DNA of 64,000 nucleotides from Streptomyces sp. TRM49041 (GCF_008271805.1 NZ_VSRY01000146.1:1-64000); one strand, 5' to 3'. Positions 33,054 to 42,174 are shown, numbered from the stretch's first letter. The notes: generated by a model not told the origin, from the letters alone. A program made the numbers and translations.

Positions 33054-33973
33054 GTGGCCAGCCCGAAGTCCTCCTGCGCCGGCGCGTCCGCATCCCCGCG
33101 GCACGCCCAGGGCGAGCAGCCGTCCGCGACACCGCGCTCCAACTCGTCCTCGTCGGCGAGCTCCTGCTGGAGGGCCGCCCACTCCGAGGCGGTGACGTGG
33201 TCGATCGGGGCCCGGCCGAGGGGGACGCGGGAGCGGTGCAGGAACGCTTCGCCCAGCAGCCGATTGCCGCTGGCGTTCGCGCGGGCATTGCCCTTGCGGA
33301 TGGCCGCGTCGAATTCCACGACGTCCTGCCACTCGGCGGGGGAGTTGTCGCGGATGTGCCGCCACTGCGCATTGCCGTGGAAAGGGCAGCCCAGGCAGCT
33401 CGATTTCGGCGTTTCGGCCAGATCGAGGGAGGTGAGATAGCGGACGCAGTCGGAACGCGACCAGCCCATGTCGATCAGCGGGTGCCGGTTCTGCATGTAC
33501 TTCACGTCGGCGTCCTTGGCGCGGTGGAATTCGTCGGTGGATATGCCGATCCACTGCTCGACGAAAACGCCCTTTGGTACCCGAGTCGGATAAGGGTAGC
33601 CGAGAAGATCGCGGATCTTCTTCTTGATGGGCTTCACCTTGTATTCCCCGGTGCACTGGCGCCGGGTCATCCCAGGACGCCCGTCCGTGTTGAGGATGTA
33701 CAGGGGCATGGACGCGAAACGGCGATCCGGGTTCAGGGCGTCATCGCGAATATTGCCGGAGGAAACCCGGAGAATAGGTATACCGGCGGGCGTGGCTATT
33801 TCGCGTTCGAGGCGATCGAGATGGTCATAGACGGATTTGGGCTCCCATCCGGTGTCGGCGAAGATCGCGTAGTCGATTTTCGGGAGGATGCCTTCGGCGG
33901 ACAGGGCGAGCAGGGTGCTGGACTGGACGCCGGCACCGAGAGAAAGGGCGCGGAACTGGGGGGAGGGGCGAAT
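33050..33973 (-). CDS. PP-loop ATPase of the PAPS-reductase/DndC-like superfamily
   Basis: The core reads RALSLGAGVQSSTLLALSAE (PP-loop), IFADTGWEPKSVYDHLDRLE, RRQCTGEYKVKPIKKKIRD, WIGISTDEFHR, and PKSSCLGCPFHGNAQWRHIR with a CxxC that could bind a metal or Fe-S cluster. Such proteins occur in actinophages and integrative elements, often beside DNA methylases. No ATG, GTG, TTG or CTG lies close to the expected N-terminus; ATT 33971-33973 has AAGGA six bases upstream and is the best start, giving 307 residues. The open frame upstream (to 34228) is proline-rich and overlaps a dead gene. Confidence 0.75.
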   Translation of the reverse strand: MRPSPQFRALSLGAGVQSSTLLALSAEGILPKIDYAIFADTGWEPKSVYDHLDRLEREIATPAGIPILRVSSGNIRDDALNPDRRFASMPLYILNTDGRPGMTRRQCTGEYKVKPIKKKIRDLLGYPYPTRVPKGVFVEQWIGISTDEFHRAKDADVKYMQNRHPLIDMGWSRSDCVRYLTSLDLAETPKSSCLGCPFHGNAQWRHIRDNSPAEWQDVVEFDAAIRKGNARANASGNRLLGEAFLHRSRVPLGRAPIDHVTASEWAALQQELADEDELERGVADGCSPWACRGDADAPAQEDFGLAT

Positions 33974-34016
33974 GGGAAATCCTTGGGCGGAGCGTGGAGG
34001 CGGGGAGGAGGCCCGG

Positions 34017-34335
34017 TCAGCGGGCGCGGGATCGGGAGTTGTCCGGTTGCGGGACGGGCAGGAGTGCGGGGATGGAGGAGCGCCGGGCGGCGAGGGCGGC
34101 GGTGGCTTCGCGGGCGCTGGTGACCGCAGCGGTGTAGTGGGGCAGGACGCGGTCGGTGACCCGCCAGGCGGCGCGGGCTGCGGAAGGCGATGGCCGGCCG
34201 GGCGTCCAGCGGCGTCCACACGCGGCATGTGTCAGCGAACTGGTCGGCGGCGCGGGTGCACTGACGGTAGAGGGCCGTCTAGGTGCCGGGTAGACGGTCG
34301 GCGAGCTGGAGGGCGAACAGGTGGAAAGGAGGCAA
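34017..34335 (-). pseudogene. Decayed small plasmid-family gene
   Basis: From TTG 34335 (GAGGA six bases upstream) the frame reads PPFHLFALQLADRLPGT, meets TAG at 34279-34281, continues as TALYRQCTRAADQFADTCRV, and then shifts frame near 34165-34190. It goes on as AAWRVTDRVLPHYTAAVTSA to a TGA at 34017-34019. The composition and helical pattern match the small operon proteins around it. Two lesions in about 106 codons indicate a pseudogene. Confidence 0.5.
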
Positions 34336-34394
34336 CGGTGTCCTCGGCGGGAGAGAAGGTCAGCGTGTCCGGCTAGCGGCGGCTTGGGGCAGCG

Positions 34395-34967
34395 TCAACG
34401 CCGTACGCGGGGTGTGCGGGACGCTGAGGGGGCTGTGGTGGGGCCGGTCGTCCGCTGCACGGACTTCGTTTGTTCTTGTGCGGCGGCGAGGTCGCGGGTG
34501 ATTCCGGTGGCGACGTAGTGGCACCCGATCGCGCTCAGGTCGAGCTGGTGGGCGGCATCGGCGAGGTGGCCGGTCATGCGCGGTATGGCCTCGGCGTGGC
34601 GAGCGGTGCGTACCGCTTCGTCGTCTGCTGGGTAGCCGGCGAACGGCGCGCCTTCGCACGGGTTGGCGTACAGGGCGCTGGCGAGGTCGTTGCCGGCCAG
34701 GGAGGAAGCTGCCACGACCGAGGCTAGGCACTCCAGGCTGGCGCGGCTGCCGGCGATGTCGGCGTACGCGCCGCCGTCGAGCGCGCCCAGGCGTACGAGG
34801 GCAGTGGCCATCAGGTCCTGGACCTTGAGCAGGAGCGGGCTGATCCGGCGCAGCGCGTCGGTGCCGGGGGTGTAGGAGACGTCCCGGACGCGTGCGTGCA
34901 GGGCTTCGAACTCGCGACCCAGGTCACGGAGTTGTTCTGCCTGTTCTAGGAGGTTGAGCGGAGGCAT
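34395..34967 (-). CDS. Helical protein of unknown function
   Basis: A 190-residue protein starting MPPLNLLEQAEQLRDLGREF (ATG 34965-34967), almost entirely helical, with repeated heptad-like leucines and a central ALYANPCEGAPFAGYPADDE loop. A Gly/Ala/Ser-rich arginine tail ends it. Its start lies inside the 3' end of the alpha/beta hydrolase gene (44-base overlap). Nothing in it suggests catalysis; it may be a structural or accessory protein of the transfer apparatus. Confidence 0.6.
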   Translation of the reverse strand: MPPLNLLEQAEQLRDLGREFEALHARVRDVSYTPGTDALRRISPLLLKVQDLMATALVRLGALDGGAYADIAGSRASLECLASVVAASSLAGNDLASALYANPCEGAPFAGYPADDEAVRTARHAEAIPRMTGHLADAAHQLDLSAIGCHYVATGITRDLAAAQEQTKSVQRTTGPTTAPSASRTPRVRR

Positions 34968-35853
34968 GGGGCGGTGTGCTCCGGGAGATCGGGTTGGAGA
35001 TGGAGGCGCAGCGGGAGATTCGGTCGGTGACCAGCTGGGCGTGACGCAGGGGCAATGCGTGGGTGGCGTCCGGGATGGTCTCCAGCTGGGCGCCGGGCAG
35101 ACAGGCGGCAAGACGACCGGTCTGCTCGGGCGGGATGTGGGCGTCGAGGCTTCCGGCCAGAAGGTGGACCCGGCCGCCGAGCTGCTGCAGCGGACCGGGG
35201 TCGGGCTGCTGGCCGGCGAGGTTGTGCCACAGGGCAGCGATGTCTCCGGTCGCCATGGTGTGCAGGCCCTGCCGGCACGGCAACGGCAGCGCACCGGACG
35301 TCGGCTGTGCGGGGGAAAGCAGAGCCCACCGGCTGGTGGTGGGAAGGCGCCGCCGGACCGCGTCGAGCAGGTACGGCGCGTGCGTGCACGCGGATTCGAG
35401 AAGGTTGCGGCCCAGCGTGAGCAAGGACTGGGCCGGACCGGTGCCCGTGCGGGTGCTGATGCCGCCGTACGGGGGCGAGATCAGCACGAGCCCGCGGATA
35501 CGGGGCGCGAGGTGGGGGTGGCGCGCGACCAGGCGCATGAGCGTCATCGCTCCCATGGAGTGGCCGGCGAGCACGAGCGGTCCCCGTGGCGCTGTCGTCT
35601 CAAGAACCTGGGCGAGGTCGTCGGCCAGCTGGTTCAGGTCCAGCGGGGCGGTGCCGCGGGTGGAGTAGCCGTGCGCGCGCTGGTCGTAGCGCACGACGCG
35701 CATCCCTTCACGGAGCAGGAGCGGTATGTGCGAGCGCCACAGGGCAGCGGTGACCGAGAGACCATGCGCGAGGACTGCCGTCACGGGTGCTTGTGGAGGA
35801 CCGTCGATGTAGGTGGCGAGCCGGGCACCATCCGGGAGCCGTATCGGCATCAT
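34924..35853 (-). CDS. Alpha/beta hydrolase
   Basis: A 309-residue hydrolase with the oxyanion strand VLAHGLSVTAALW, the nucleophile elbow VLAGHSMGAMTL (Ser in GHSMG), an acid near LLAGSLDAHIPPEQT and a terminal histidine in DATHALPLRH. Start ATG 35851-35853 overlaps the coupling-protein stop (ATGA), so it is translated with the conjugation operon. An esterase or lipase-like enzyme inside a transfer operon is unusual; wall or membrane ester cleavage, or a passenger metabolic gene, are both possible. Confidence 0.85.
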   Translation of the reverse strand: MMPIRLPDGARLATYIDGPPQAPVTAVLAHGLSVTAALWRSHIPLLLREGMRVVRYDQRAHGYSTRGTAPLDLNQLADDLAQVLETTAPRGPLVLAGHSMGAMTLMRLVARHPHLAPRIRGLVLISPPYGGISTRTGTGPAQSLLTLGRNLLESACTHAPYLLDAVRRRLPTTSRWALLSPAQPTSGALPLPCRQGLHTMATGDIAALWHNLAGQQPDPGPLQQLGGRVHLLAGSLDAHIPPEQTGRLAACLPGAQLETIPDATHALPLRHAQLVTDRISRCASISNPISRSTPPHASAQPPRTGRTTP

Positions 35854-37637
35854 GCGGCGGCCCCGAAGTCGGTCTGCCGCGGTGTGTGCTTGGCGACGGC
35901 CCGCTTGGTGATGCCGTCGGAGGCCCGCTTCGAGGCGGCGGTCAGTTCGGCGGCGCCGGGCTCCAGGTACCACGGGCGCAGGTCGAGCATCGCCGCGCGC
36001 ATACCGGTGGCGAAACACAGGGCAGTGCCCTTGGGCAGGGCGCGGATCGCGTCGGCGGGCAAGATCCGCTCCTGCCGCATCGACACGGAGGTCGACTTGC
36101 CGGACTCGGAGTGCGAGGTGGAGGTCGTCTCGACGTCATGGTCGCCAATCAGCCGGGACAGCTTGTCGGCGAAGTCCGGGTCATCGATACCGGAGCCGAT
36201 CACCTTCACGGTGGAGGCCGACCACATGGCGTCCATGCCCGCGTCCCCCCAGACCTTCTGGCCCTGGCGATAGGACTGCAGGATCGTGATCGGGATGATC
36301 CCGCGTGACCCTAGGTGGGAGTACAGGTCCGGCAGGTCGCTGATCTTGCACACGTTGGCGGCCTCGTCGAGGATCGCCAGCATCGGCGGATCCAGGCGTC
36401 CGCCAGCGCGCTCCGCCTGCGCAGTGGCGGCCCGCATCACGGAGTCCGCGCACGCGGCGATCAGCGCCGAGGCACCGCCGCCGCCATCCTTCGACAGCAG
36501 ATAGAGCGTGTCGGTGGAGGCGACGAACTGAGACGGGCGGAACTCGGGGACATCCTTCTGTGGGGTGACCCACGCGGCGATCTCGCTGTTCAGCAGCGCG
36601 GCGGCGTACTGGCGGGCGGTCTCGTAAATGCCGTCCCGTGTCTCCGGCGGGCCTTCCACGGTGCCCTTGAGCTGCGCGGCGACCGCGGCGAAGCCGTGGT
36701 CGCGCAGAACGTCGAGCGGGGTGCGATCGGCGGGGAAGGCCAGCCACTGCATCACGTCCGTAATCGGCCGGTTGTCGAGGGCGGCGGCGAGGAAGAGCTG
36801 CGAGAGGATGTTGCTGCCGGCCTTGGACCAGAAGTCGCCCTGCTGGCTCGCGTCCACGGAGGCGGCAAGGAAGTGGCCGGCCAACCGGCCTGCGCCGTCG
36901 AGGGTCTTGGCGTCGGCGAGGGGATTCCACCACATCTCCCGAGCGGCGTGCGCGATCTGCTGCGGATCCATCGACCAGACCTGTCCCACGGCCGCTCGGG
37001 CGTCCAGGGTGGCGGTATAGGCGTCACCGGCGGCCTTGTTGGAGGTGAGTAGGACCGGGCCGGGGGCGGCGAGGATGGACGGGATCGCGAGGCTGGTGGT
37101 CTTGCCGGATCGTGGAGCCATGATCGCGACGGCGACGTCCTCGTATCCCATGCGAACCTCGTGACGGGTGCCTTGCAGGTTGCCGAGGAGGATGCCGGTG
37201 TCCTTGGCGTCGATGTGCTTGGCGGCCTTCAGGCTCGGGCGCAGGGAGCGGGCCTTGGCGGTGATCGCCTTGGCCATCAGCGGTTCGATGTCCCTGGCCT
37301 TGGCCATGCCGGTGATCTTCTTCCGGCCGCTGCCGCTGGTCTTGTAGCGGGACCACAGGACGCCGGCCGCAGCGCCGAGCGCGAGCAGCGCTGCGATCGG
37401 GACGATCCGAGCGCCGACAAGCAGGGACGCTTCTCCCACCTGGGGCCAGAGCTGATCAGGGTGGAGGAGGGCGGCGGTCGGCTGGTAAGGCGCCCAGTGG
37501 TCGACGGTCAGCCACGCGGTGATGTTGCCGGACAGCCAGGCGAGATGGGACAGCGGGACGACGACGCCGAGCACTCCGAGAAGGAGACGGAAGACGATGT
37601 CGTACCCGTCGGAGGAACTGTTGGAGGAGGGTGGCAA
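35850..37637 (-). CDS. VirD4/TraG-type coupling ATPase of the conjugation system
   Basis: A 595-residue protein with two N-terminal membrane segments (about 14-42 and 73-96). Then come AIMAPRSGKTTSLAIP (Walker A, about 172-187), WWNPLADAKT, SLDPTOP-like DPQQIA, LAILDEAANVCKISDLPDL (Walker B near residue 400) and VIGSGIDDPDFADKLSRLIG. These are the type IV coupling-protein hallmarks. TTG 37637 lies just after GGAG. Its presence shows transfer of a relaxosome-type, single-strand substrate rather than the TraB double-strand mechanism of small Streptomyces plasmids. Confidence 0.92.
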   Translation of the reverse strand: MPPSSNSSSDGYDIVFRLLLGVLGVVVPLSHLAWLSGNITAWLTVDHWAPYQPTAALLHPDQLWPQVGEASLLVGARIVPIAALLALGAAAGVLWSRYKTSGSGRKKITGMAKARDIEPLMAKAITAKARSLRPSLKAAKHIDAKDTGILLGNLQGTRHEVRMGYEDVAVAIMAPRSGKTTSLAIPSILAAPGPVLLTSNKAAGDAYTATLDARAAVGQVWSMDPQQIAHAAREMWWNPLADAKTLDGAGRLAGHFLAASVDASQQGDFWSKAGSNILSQLFLAAALDNRPITDVMQWLAFPADRTPLDVLRDHGFAAVAAQLKGTVEGPPETRDGIYETARQYAAALLNSEIAAWVTPQKDVPEFRPSQFVASTDTLYLLSKDGGGGASALIAACADSVMRAATAQAERAGGRLDPPMLAILDEAANVCKISDLPDLYSHLGSRGIIPITILQSYRQGQKVWGDAGMDAMWSASTVKVIGSGIDDPDFADKLSRLIGDHDVETTSTSHSESGKSTSVSMRQERILPADAIRALPKGTALCFATGMRAAMLDLRPWYLEPGAAELTAASKRASDGITKRAVAKHTPRQTDFGAAA

Positions 37638-37671
37638 AGGGCTCCATGCTTCCGGGCGGGGGACGAAGGGG

Positions 37672-38463
37672 TTAGCGGCTGCGGCGGTTCTTGTCCGGTG
37701 ACCGTCGCAGGGCGCTCGGACTCGCCGACGTGCTGGCGCGGCGGGCGGCGAGGGCGTGGACGCGTTCTTCCAGGGCCGAGGCGACCTGCACGGCCGGAAC
37801 CTCCCGGCGCGTGCGGGTGACCGCGTCCGGGCTGCGCGTCGGGAGACTGCGCATGCTGCCGGTGCGCAGCACAGGGTTCGGATCGGCGAGCGCGGTGGTG
37901 AACGCGGTGATCAGGTGCGGCGGGGTGTGCTCGCCGAAGCGGGCCTGCCACACCGGCTGCCGGTCCGGGCCGAGCGTGGCGGTGACGAACCAGGCGCCTG
38001 GTTCCTGCGCGCTGCCCAGGCGCTCGACGTACGCGGTGCCGTCGGGCGACACGAGGCCGTCGCCCCCGGTGGTGGGGGGCGACCAGGCGAGCCGCTGGAG
38101 CGGTTCATACGGGTCGGCCTCGGCAGATGCGGTCGCGGCGGGGTCGGTCAGGGCGTCGATGAATCCAGCGATGATCTCGACCGGGGTGCGTGCACCGAAG
38201 CTCGCGTACCAGGCGGGCCGGTCCGGCTGGTGGGCGTGATGGAGCGTCCACCACTGGCCGTCGGGGTCGGGCTCGAGCCGGAGGAGAGCCTTCTGGTCGG
38301 GGCTGGAGAAGATGACGCGCGGCATCAGGGGGTCGTGGCCGTAGCTCCAGCCGCAGGCCCGATGGAGGGGGACGGTGATCCAGGCGGGATCTCCGCCGCC
38401 TGCCAGGTGGCGAGGGGCGATGAAGTCGACGTCCACGATGTCGGGGGACTTGGGCACGGTCAC
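37672..38463 (-). CDS. DUF317-domain protein
   Basis: A 263-residue protein starting GTG 38461-38463 (GTGA overlap with the preceding gene). Two DUF317-like halves are visible: DFIAPRHLAGGGDPAWITVP to ARTPVEIIAGFIDALTDP, and LVSPDGTAYVERL to EHTPPHLITAFTTALADPNP. The repeated T-P-x-x-[IL]-[IV]-x-[GA]-F end motif defines each half. A short basic tail follows. Function unknown; four related genes lie in this operon. Confidence 0.78.
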   Translation of the reverse strand: MTVPKSPDIVDVDFIAPRHLAGGGDPAWITVPLHRACGWSYGHDPLMPRVIFSSPDQKALLRLEPDPDGQWWTLHHAHQPDRPAWYASFGARTPVEIIAGFIDALTDPAATASAEADPYEPLQRLAWSPPTTGGDGLVSPDGTAYVERLGSAQEPGAWFVTATLGPDRQPVWQARFGEHTPPHLITAFTTALADPNPVLRTGSMRSLPTRSPDAVTRTRREVPAVQVASALEERVHALAARRASTSASPSALRRSPDKNRRSR

Positions 38464-39008
38464 CTCCGCCCCGGCTTGGCACGGTTGGACGCCGGGACCG
38501 CGGTCACGGTCGGCGACGGGACCGATGGCGTGGGCGCGTGCCGGGCTGCGGAGTTGATGTCCCGGACGACGTCGCCGTGAGTGGCCCAGGTGTCGAGATA
38601 GCTCCAGCATTCGGCGTGGTGCTCGGCGAGGACGTCGTCGAAGGCCGGGGTACCTGACCGGGCGGCGGCGGGAAGGCTTTCACGGGTCTGGACCCACTCG
38701 CCGTGTAGCTCATCCAGGCGGTCGAGCGCGTCACGCAGGACGCCGAGCTGCCACCCCCAGTGGCTCCGCACTGCGTGGGCGGGCAGGTGGGCGAGCTGAA
38801 TCTCGGCTGTGGCCAGCAGGTAGCGGGCACCGGCGCGCACGGTCTCGAACGCAGCCGCCGTGTCGGCGTCGCGCTGGCTCTTGCGCACCCCGTAGGCGTG
38901 GTCGTCGTACGGCCAGCCGTCGAGACCGGTGTGCTCGTCGGAGTACGCGTCCCAGGCGTCGAGGATCTTCTTGCTGTCACCGACGAAGCCGTCGAGGTGA
39001 CGCAGCAA
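38460..39008 (-). CDS. Helical protein of unknown function
   Basis: A 182-residue protein, mainly helical, with WDAYSDEHTGLDGWPYDDHA near the start, a long helix region rich in Ala and Leu, and a C-terminal YLDTWATHGDVVRDINSAAR segment before a proline- and basic-rich tail. The WATHGDVVRD-type ending resembles WADHGSIAANLAD in the protein at 47127-48311, so these may be diverged relatives. It is coupled by GTGA to the next DUF317 gene. Confidence 0.6.
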   Translation of the reverse strand: MLRHLDGFVGDSKKILDAWDAYSDEHTGLDGWPYDDHAYGVRKSQRDADTAAAFETVRAGARYLLATAEIQLAHLPAHAVRSHWGWQLGVLRDALDRLDELHGEWVQTRESLPAAARSGTPAFDDVLAEHHAECWSYLDTWATHGDVVRDINSAARHAPTPSVPSPTVTAVPASNRAKPGRR

Positions 39009-39058
39009 CTCGCGGTGAGCGGCGGGATCGGGAGAAATGGTGAGGTGTCCTATCGGGA

Positions 39059-39895
39059 TCAGCGGCGAGCGGTGGAACGGGTGGTGCTTTCCCTCACCGG
39101 GGGCGTCACGGCTTCCGGCCGGCGACGCCGCGCGAGGTGGGCCTGCCTGCGGATGCCGGCGAGTCGGGCGGTGTGCGCCTCGACGACCTGCTCCGGGGTG
39201 AGCGGGCTCGGCTTCTGCACGACGCCGTGGTGGGCGGTGCGGTCGTACATGCCGCGCTGGAGCGGGGCGCTGTCAGCGAGCGCGGTGACGAAGGCGTGCA
39301 CCAGGTGGGTGGGGGTGTGGCCGTCGAACCAGGCGTGCCACAGACGTGGTCCCCGGGAGCTGTGCTCGGGATCGTGCGCTTCCACGTGCCAGGAGACGCG
39401 GGCCGACACGCCCCAGGGCACGGTGGCGTCGCCCTGTTCCGTTCGGCGTTCCACCGTGCACCCCGGCGGATCGGAGAAGGCTGATCTGCGGCCGTCGATC
39501 AGCCATCCGGCGTCCTCCAGGGTGTTCAGAGGGTCCGCCGACAGGGTGGGTGGCGGCGCGACGAGGGCGTCGGTGAGGCTGCCGAGGATCTCGGCGGGGA
39601 CGAGTTCGCCGAACTCGGCGTACCAGCCCGGCTCGGTGTCGGTGGGCTCGGCCCGCAGCCGCCACCACGCGGAGGTGGCGGACTGCGGGTCGAACTGCAG
39701 GCTGTGACGGTGATCGGGGCTGCGCAGGACGATCTCGGCGCTCAGCGGGTCGGACGTGCGGGTCCATCCGGCTGCGGCAAGGCCATGGGTGACGTGGCGG
39801 GCGTCGCCGGGGCCGGCGAGGTGGCGGGGGATGGTGTCGAACGGGATCCGCCAGGCGTGCTTGTCGGCGAAGGCAGCGAGCTGCCGTTCGCTCAC
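39059..39895 (-). CDS. DUF317-domain protein
   Basis: A 278-residue protein starting GTG 39893-39895 (GTGA overlap with the upstream gene) with VSERQLAAFADKHAW. Halves end in LVPAEILGSLTDALVAPP and HTPTHLVHAFVTALADSAPL, with WHAWFDGHTPTHLVHAF giving the clear DUF317 signature. A basic C-terminal tail follows. Function unknown. Confidence 0.78.
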   Translation of the reverse strand: MSERQLAAFADKHAWRIPFDTIPRHLAGPGDARHVTHGLAAAGWTRTSDPLSAEIVLRSPDHRHSLQFDPQSATSAWWRLRAEPTDTEPGWYAEFGELVPAEILGSLTDALVAPPPTLSADPLNTLEDAGWLIDGRRSAFSDPPGCTVERRTEQGDATVPWGVSARVSWHVEAHDPEHSSRGPRLWHAWFDGHTPTHLVHAFVTALADSAPLQRGMYDRTAHHGVVQKPSPLTPEQVVEAHTARLAGIRRQAHLARRRRPEAVTPPVRESTTRSTARR

Positions 39896-40248
39896 CGGCA
39901 CCGGCCGCACCCCTGCACGCCCCCGGCGGCACTGCCGTACAGCTCTTGGAGGCCGTCCAGCACGCCGTGGAGGGAGTGCTGGTCGGCCTGCTCCCACGCG
40001 GCGATGCGCAGCTCGCTGATCAGCAGGTCGCCAGCCAGGGTGCGCGGGACGTCCGGGTGGTCCTGGAGGGCACGGGCGAGGGCGCGCAAGGTGTCGGCGA
40101 GCTGGACGGGCAGGCCCGTGTACTCATCGAGCAGAGGCTCGACGAGGGCGAGCGCCTCTTCGGGGTCGGGGCTCTCTCGCAGGTAGTCGGTAAGAAGAGA
40201 CAGGGTCTCGGTCGCCGAGCGGATCGTGTCCGGGGTGAGTGCGGGCAT
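39892..40248 (-). CDS. Small helical protein of unknown function
   Basis: A 118-residue acidic helical protein beginning MPALTPDTIRSATETLSLLT (ATG 40246-40248) with a GAGGAGCT ribosome site. The C-terminus carries GGVQGCGRC, two or three cysteines close together. It is coupled by GTGA to the DUF317 gene after it. No family recognised. Confidence 0.6.
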   Translation of the reverse strand: MPALTPDTIRSATETLSLLTDYLRESPDPEEALALVEPLLDEYTGLPVQLADTLRALARALQDHPDVPRTLAGDLLISELRIAAWEQADQHSLHGVLDGLQELYGSAAGGVQGCGRCR

Positions 40249-40277
40249 CAAGCTCCTCAGTTGGTGGGTGTGGGGGA

Positions 40278-41081
40278 TCAGCGGTAGGTGCGGGCGCCAC
40301 CGGCGTTGGCGTGGGGGCGGGCTGTGGTGCGGGGCCGACTGCTCCGGGCGGCGTTGCGAGCCCAGGTGGCGGTGCGGGCGGCGGCGATCCGGGCCTGCTG
40401 CCAGGCGCTGAGCTCGGAGGGCAGGACGGACACGGACGTGGTGCGGATCTGGGCGCTGTGTGGAACCCGCCCGAGCGGGCGCATCACGGGTTCGGGACTG
40501 GCGAGCGCGGTCGAGAAGGCTTGCACGAGGTGCATCGGGGTGCTGGGTGCGAACTGGGCGGTCCAGCCGTTGCCTTGCTTGTCCTTCGCCCCGGACCACC
40601 ACATCGCCTCGCCGTCGGGGCCCTGGTGGAACTGCATCCAGGCGCTGCCGTCGGGGCTGGTCGCGGTCACATGCTCGGCGTTGGGCGGACGGTGCCACCC
40701 CTGGTCCTGCAGAGGTGCCCAGACGTTGGGGGCGTGCGCGGAGCGGGGGCGGGTGAGGGCGTCGGTGAGACCGGCGACGATCTCTACCGGCGTTTGCCGC
40801 CCGAGATGCGCCCACCACTCGTCTTGATGGCCGCTCGCGGCACCGTGGATCGTCCACCCGCCGGGCAGTACGAAGGGGTCGTAGGCGATGCCGACCATCT
40901 GGTCCGGGCTTTCCATGGCAAGGGGCCCGCCCGCCTTGGACTTGTCCCGCCACCCACAGGCGCGCAGGAACTCGGAGACGTGCCGGAGATCGCCGCCGCC
41001 GGCGAGGGCACGGGGTTCAACCAGGTAGTGCTGCTCGGCTTGCTCGCCGGGGCCCCAGCCCTTCCACTGCTGCTTTTTCAC
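40278..41081 (-). CDS. DUF317-domain protein
   Basis: A 267-residue protein with two DUF317-like halves: LVEPRALAGGGDLRHVSEFL to RQTPVEIVAGLTDALTRPR, and ATSPDGSAWMQFHQGPDGEA to STPMHLVQAFSTALASPEP. It starts MKKQQWKGWGPGEQ, overlapping the preceding gene's stop (ATGA). An arginine-rich tail ends it, as in its relatives at 37672 and 39059. Function unknown. Confidence 0.78.
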   Translation of the reverse strand: MKKQQWKGWGPGEQAEQHYLVEPRALAGGGDLRHVSEFLRACGWRDKSKAGGPLAMESPDQMVGIAYDPFVLPGGWTIHGAASGHQDEWWAHLGRQTPVEIVAGLTDALTRPRSAHAPNVWAPLQDQGWHRPPNAEHVTATSPDGSAWMQFHQGPDGEAMWWSGAKDKQGNGWTAQFAPSTPMHLVQAFSTALASPEPVMRPLGRVPHSAQIRTTSVSVLPSELSAWQQARIAAARTATWARNAARSSRPRTTARPHANAGGARTYR

Positions 41082-41458
41082 CGGTGCCGCCGGACGACGA
41101 GTGGAGCTGGGGCCGAGGGCTTCGCCGGTCCGGTGTTGGGCCGGTCGCTGACGTACTGGAGGGTCTTGCGGTGTTCGTCCAGGTCCCCGCCGATGGCGTC
41201 GAGCTCATTCGAGGCGCGCCCCAGGGCGAGCCACACCTCGGCCGGCAGAGCGCCGCGCTCGGCCTGCACCTTGGCGAACATGCTGCTGACGGACACGAGG
41301 TGGGTGACCCCGGCGAGGACGCCGTCCGCAGAGTCCACAACGCGTGCGATGACCTGCGTGGCCTCGTGAGGGGGGAGTGTCGCGAGTTTGTCGCCGAGCT
41401 GGCCGAGCTGACGGGCGATCTCGTCGGCCAGGTGCACGTGCGGGTTGGGGTGGGGCAT
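41078..41458 (-). CDS. Small helical protein of unknown function
   Basis: A 126-residue protein starting MPHPNPHVHLADEIARQLGQ (ATG 41456-41458, GAGGAGC ahead). The body is two or three helices with heptad character (DEIARQLGQLGDKLATLPPH, NELDAIGGDLDEHRKTLQYV). It is coupled to the DUF317 gene by ATGA. No family recognised. Confidence 0.6.
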   Translation of the reverse strand: MPHPNPHVHLADEIARQLGQLGDKLATLPPHEATQVIARVVDSADGVLAGVTHLVSVSSMFAKVQAERGALPAEVWLALGRASNELDAIGGDLDEHRKTLQYVSDRPNTGPAKPSAPAPLVVRRHR

Positions 41459-41739
41459 GCTCCTCCAGGACGAGGGTCGGGATCAGTGGTGGTGGCGGTG
41501 GCCAATCCGCCGGGCTTCGCTCGGACCGGCCTCGGGGCGCGCGCCAGCCAGCGGAACGGTCCGATCGGGACCGATGGGGATGCAGGCGCGCAGGTAGCGG
41601 CGGAATAGAGCGGTGGCCAGACGGGGCGTGAGACGCCGGGAGATCGGCGTGGTGGTCGTGCGGGGTGTTACGGGGACTCCAGTCGGTGGTGCGGTCGGGG
41701 GCGGCCCCGGCAAGAGGGCACCGGGGCCGCCGTTCGGGC

Positions 41740-42147
41740 TTACGGGGTACGGTGGGCCGCCGCTGTGGGAGGAGAGGCAGCAGGCGAGGCGGGGCTGCGC
41801 GTGGCGGCCCTGGGCTGGCGGGCGCGTACCTCGCGTGCGGCCTGCTGGTAGGTGGCCTCGTCGAACAGGTCCGGATCGATGTTGACCTTGTATCCGGCCA
41901 CGAGGAGGGCTGGGATCGCGCGGGTGGCGAGGCGCTTCTGTTCCACCTCGGACAGGTGGTCGGGGACGGTGTGCCAGACGTAGACGGGGCCGCCGGTACG
42001 GACCTCCTGGCGCTCCAGGCCGAGGCGGTCGAGCAGCGCGAGGAGCTTCTCCGACGCGCCGGTCGGCGTGGCTGCGTAAATGGTGCTGGTCAGTGCCTTG
42101 ACGTAGAACTCGACGTCCGTCCCGTAGTCGTCGGCTCGGTTACCCAA
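41740..42147 (-). CDS. Small plasmid-family protein with GYKVNIDPDL motif
   Basis: A 135-residue protein starting MGNRADDYGTDVEFYVKALT. The sequence VYVWHTVPDHLSEVEQKRLA followed by LLVAGYKVNIDPDLFDEA is shared in pattern with other products of this operon: a hydrophobic strand, W/Y-H, then an arginine helix and GY-x-V-x-x-D. A proline- and alanine-rich tail ends it. Function unknown. Confidence 0.65.
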   Translation of the reverse strand: MGNRADDYGTDVEFYVKALTSTIYAATPTGASEKLLALLDRLGLERQEVRTGGPVYVWHTVPDHLSEVEQKRLATRAIPALLVAGYKVNIDPDLFDEATYQQAAREVRARQPRAATRSPASPAASPPTAAAHRTP

Positions 42148-42174
42148 GTGCGGTGCTCCTGATCGTCGTGCGGG

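Noticed and set aside
31827-34123. Long plus-strand frames of 537 and 371 codons
   Set aside because: They are shadows of the C5 methylase and PP-loop genes, both identified by motifs on the minus strand.
41483-41713. A 76-codon minus-strand frame ending GHRHHH
   Set aside because: No ribosome site, Pro/Arg-rich composition and no resemblance to neighbours. It lies in a short gap between two supported genes.
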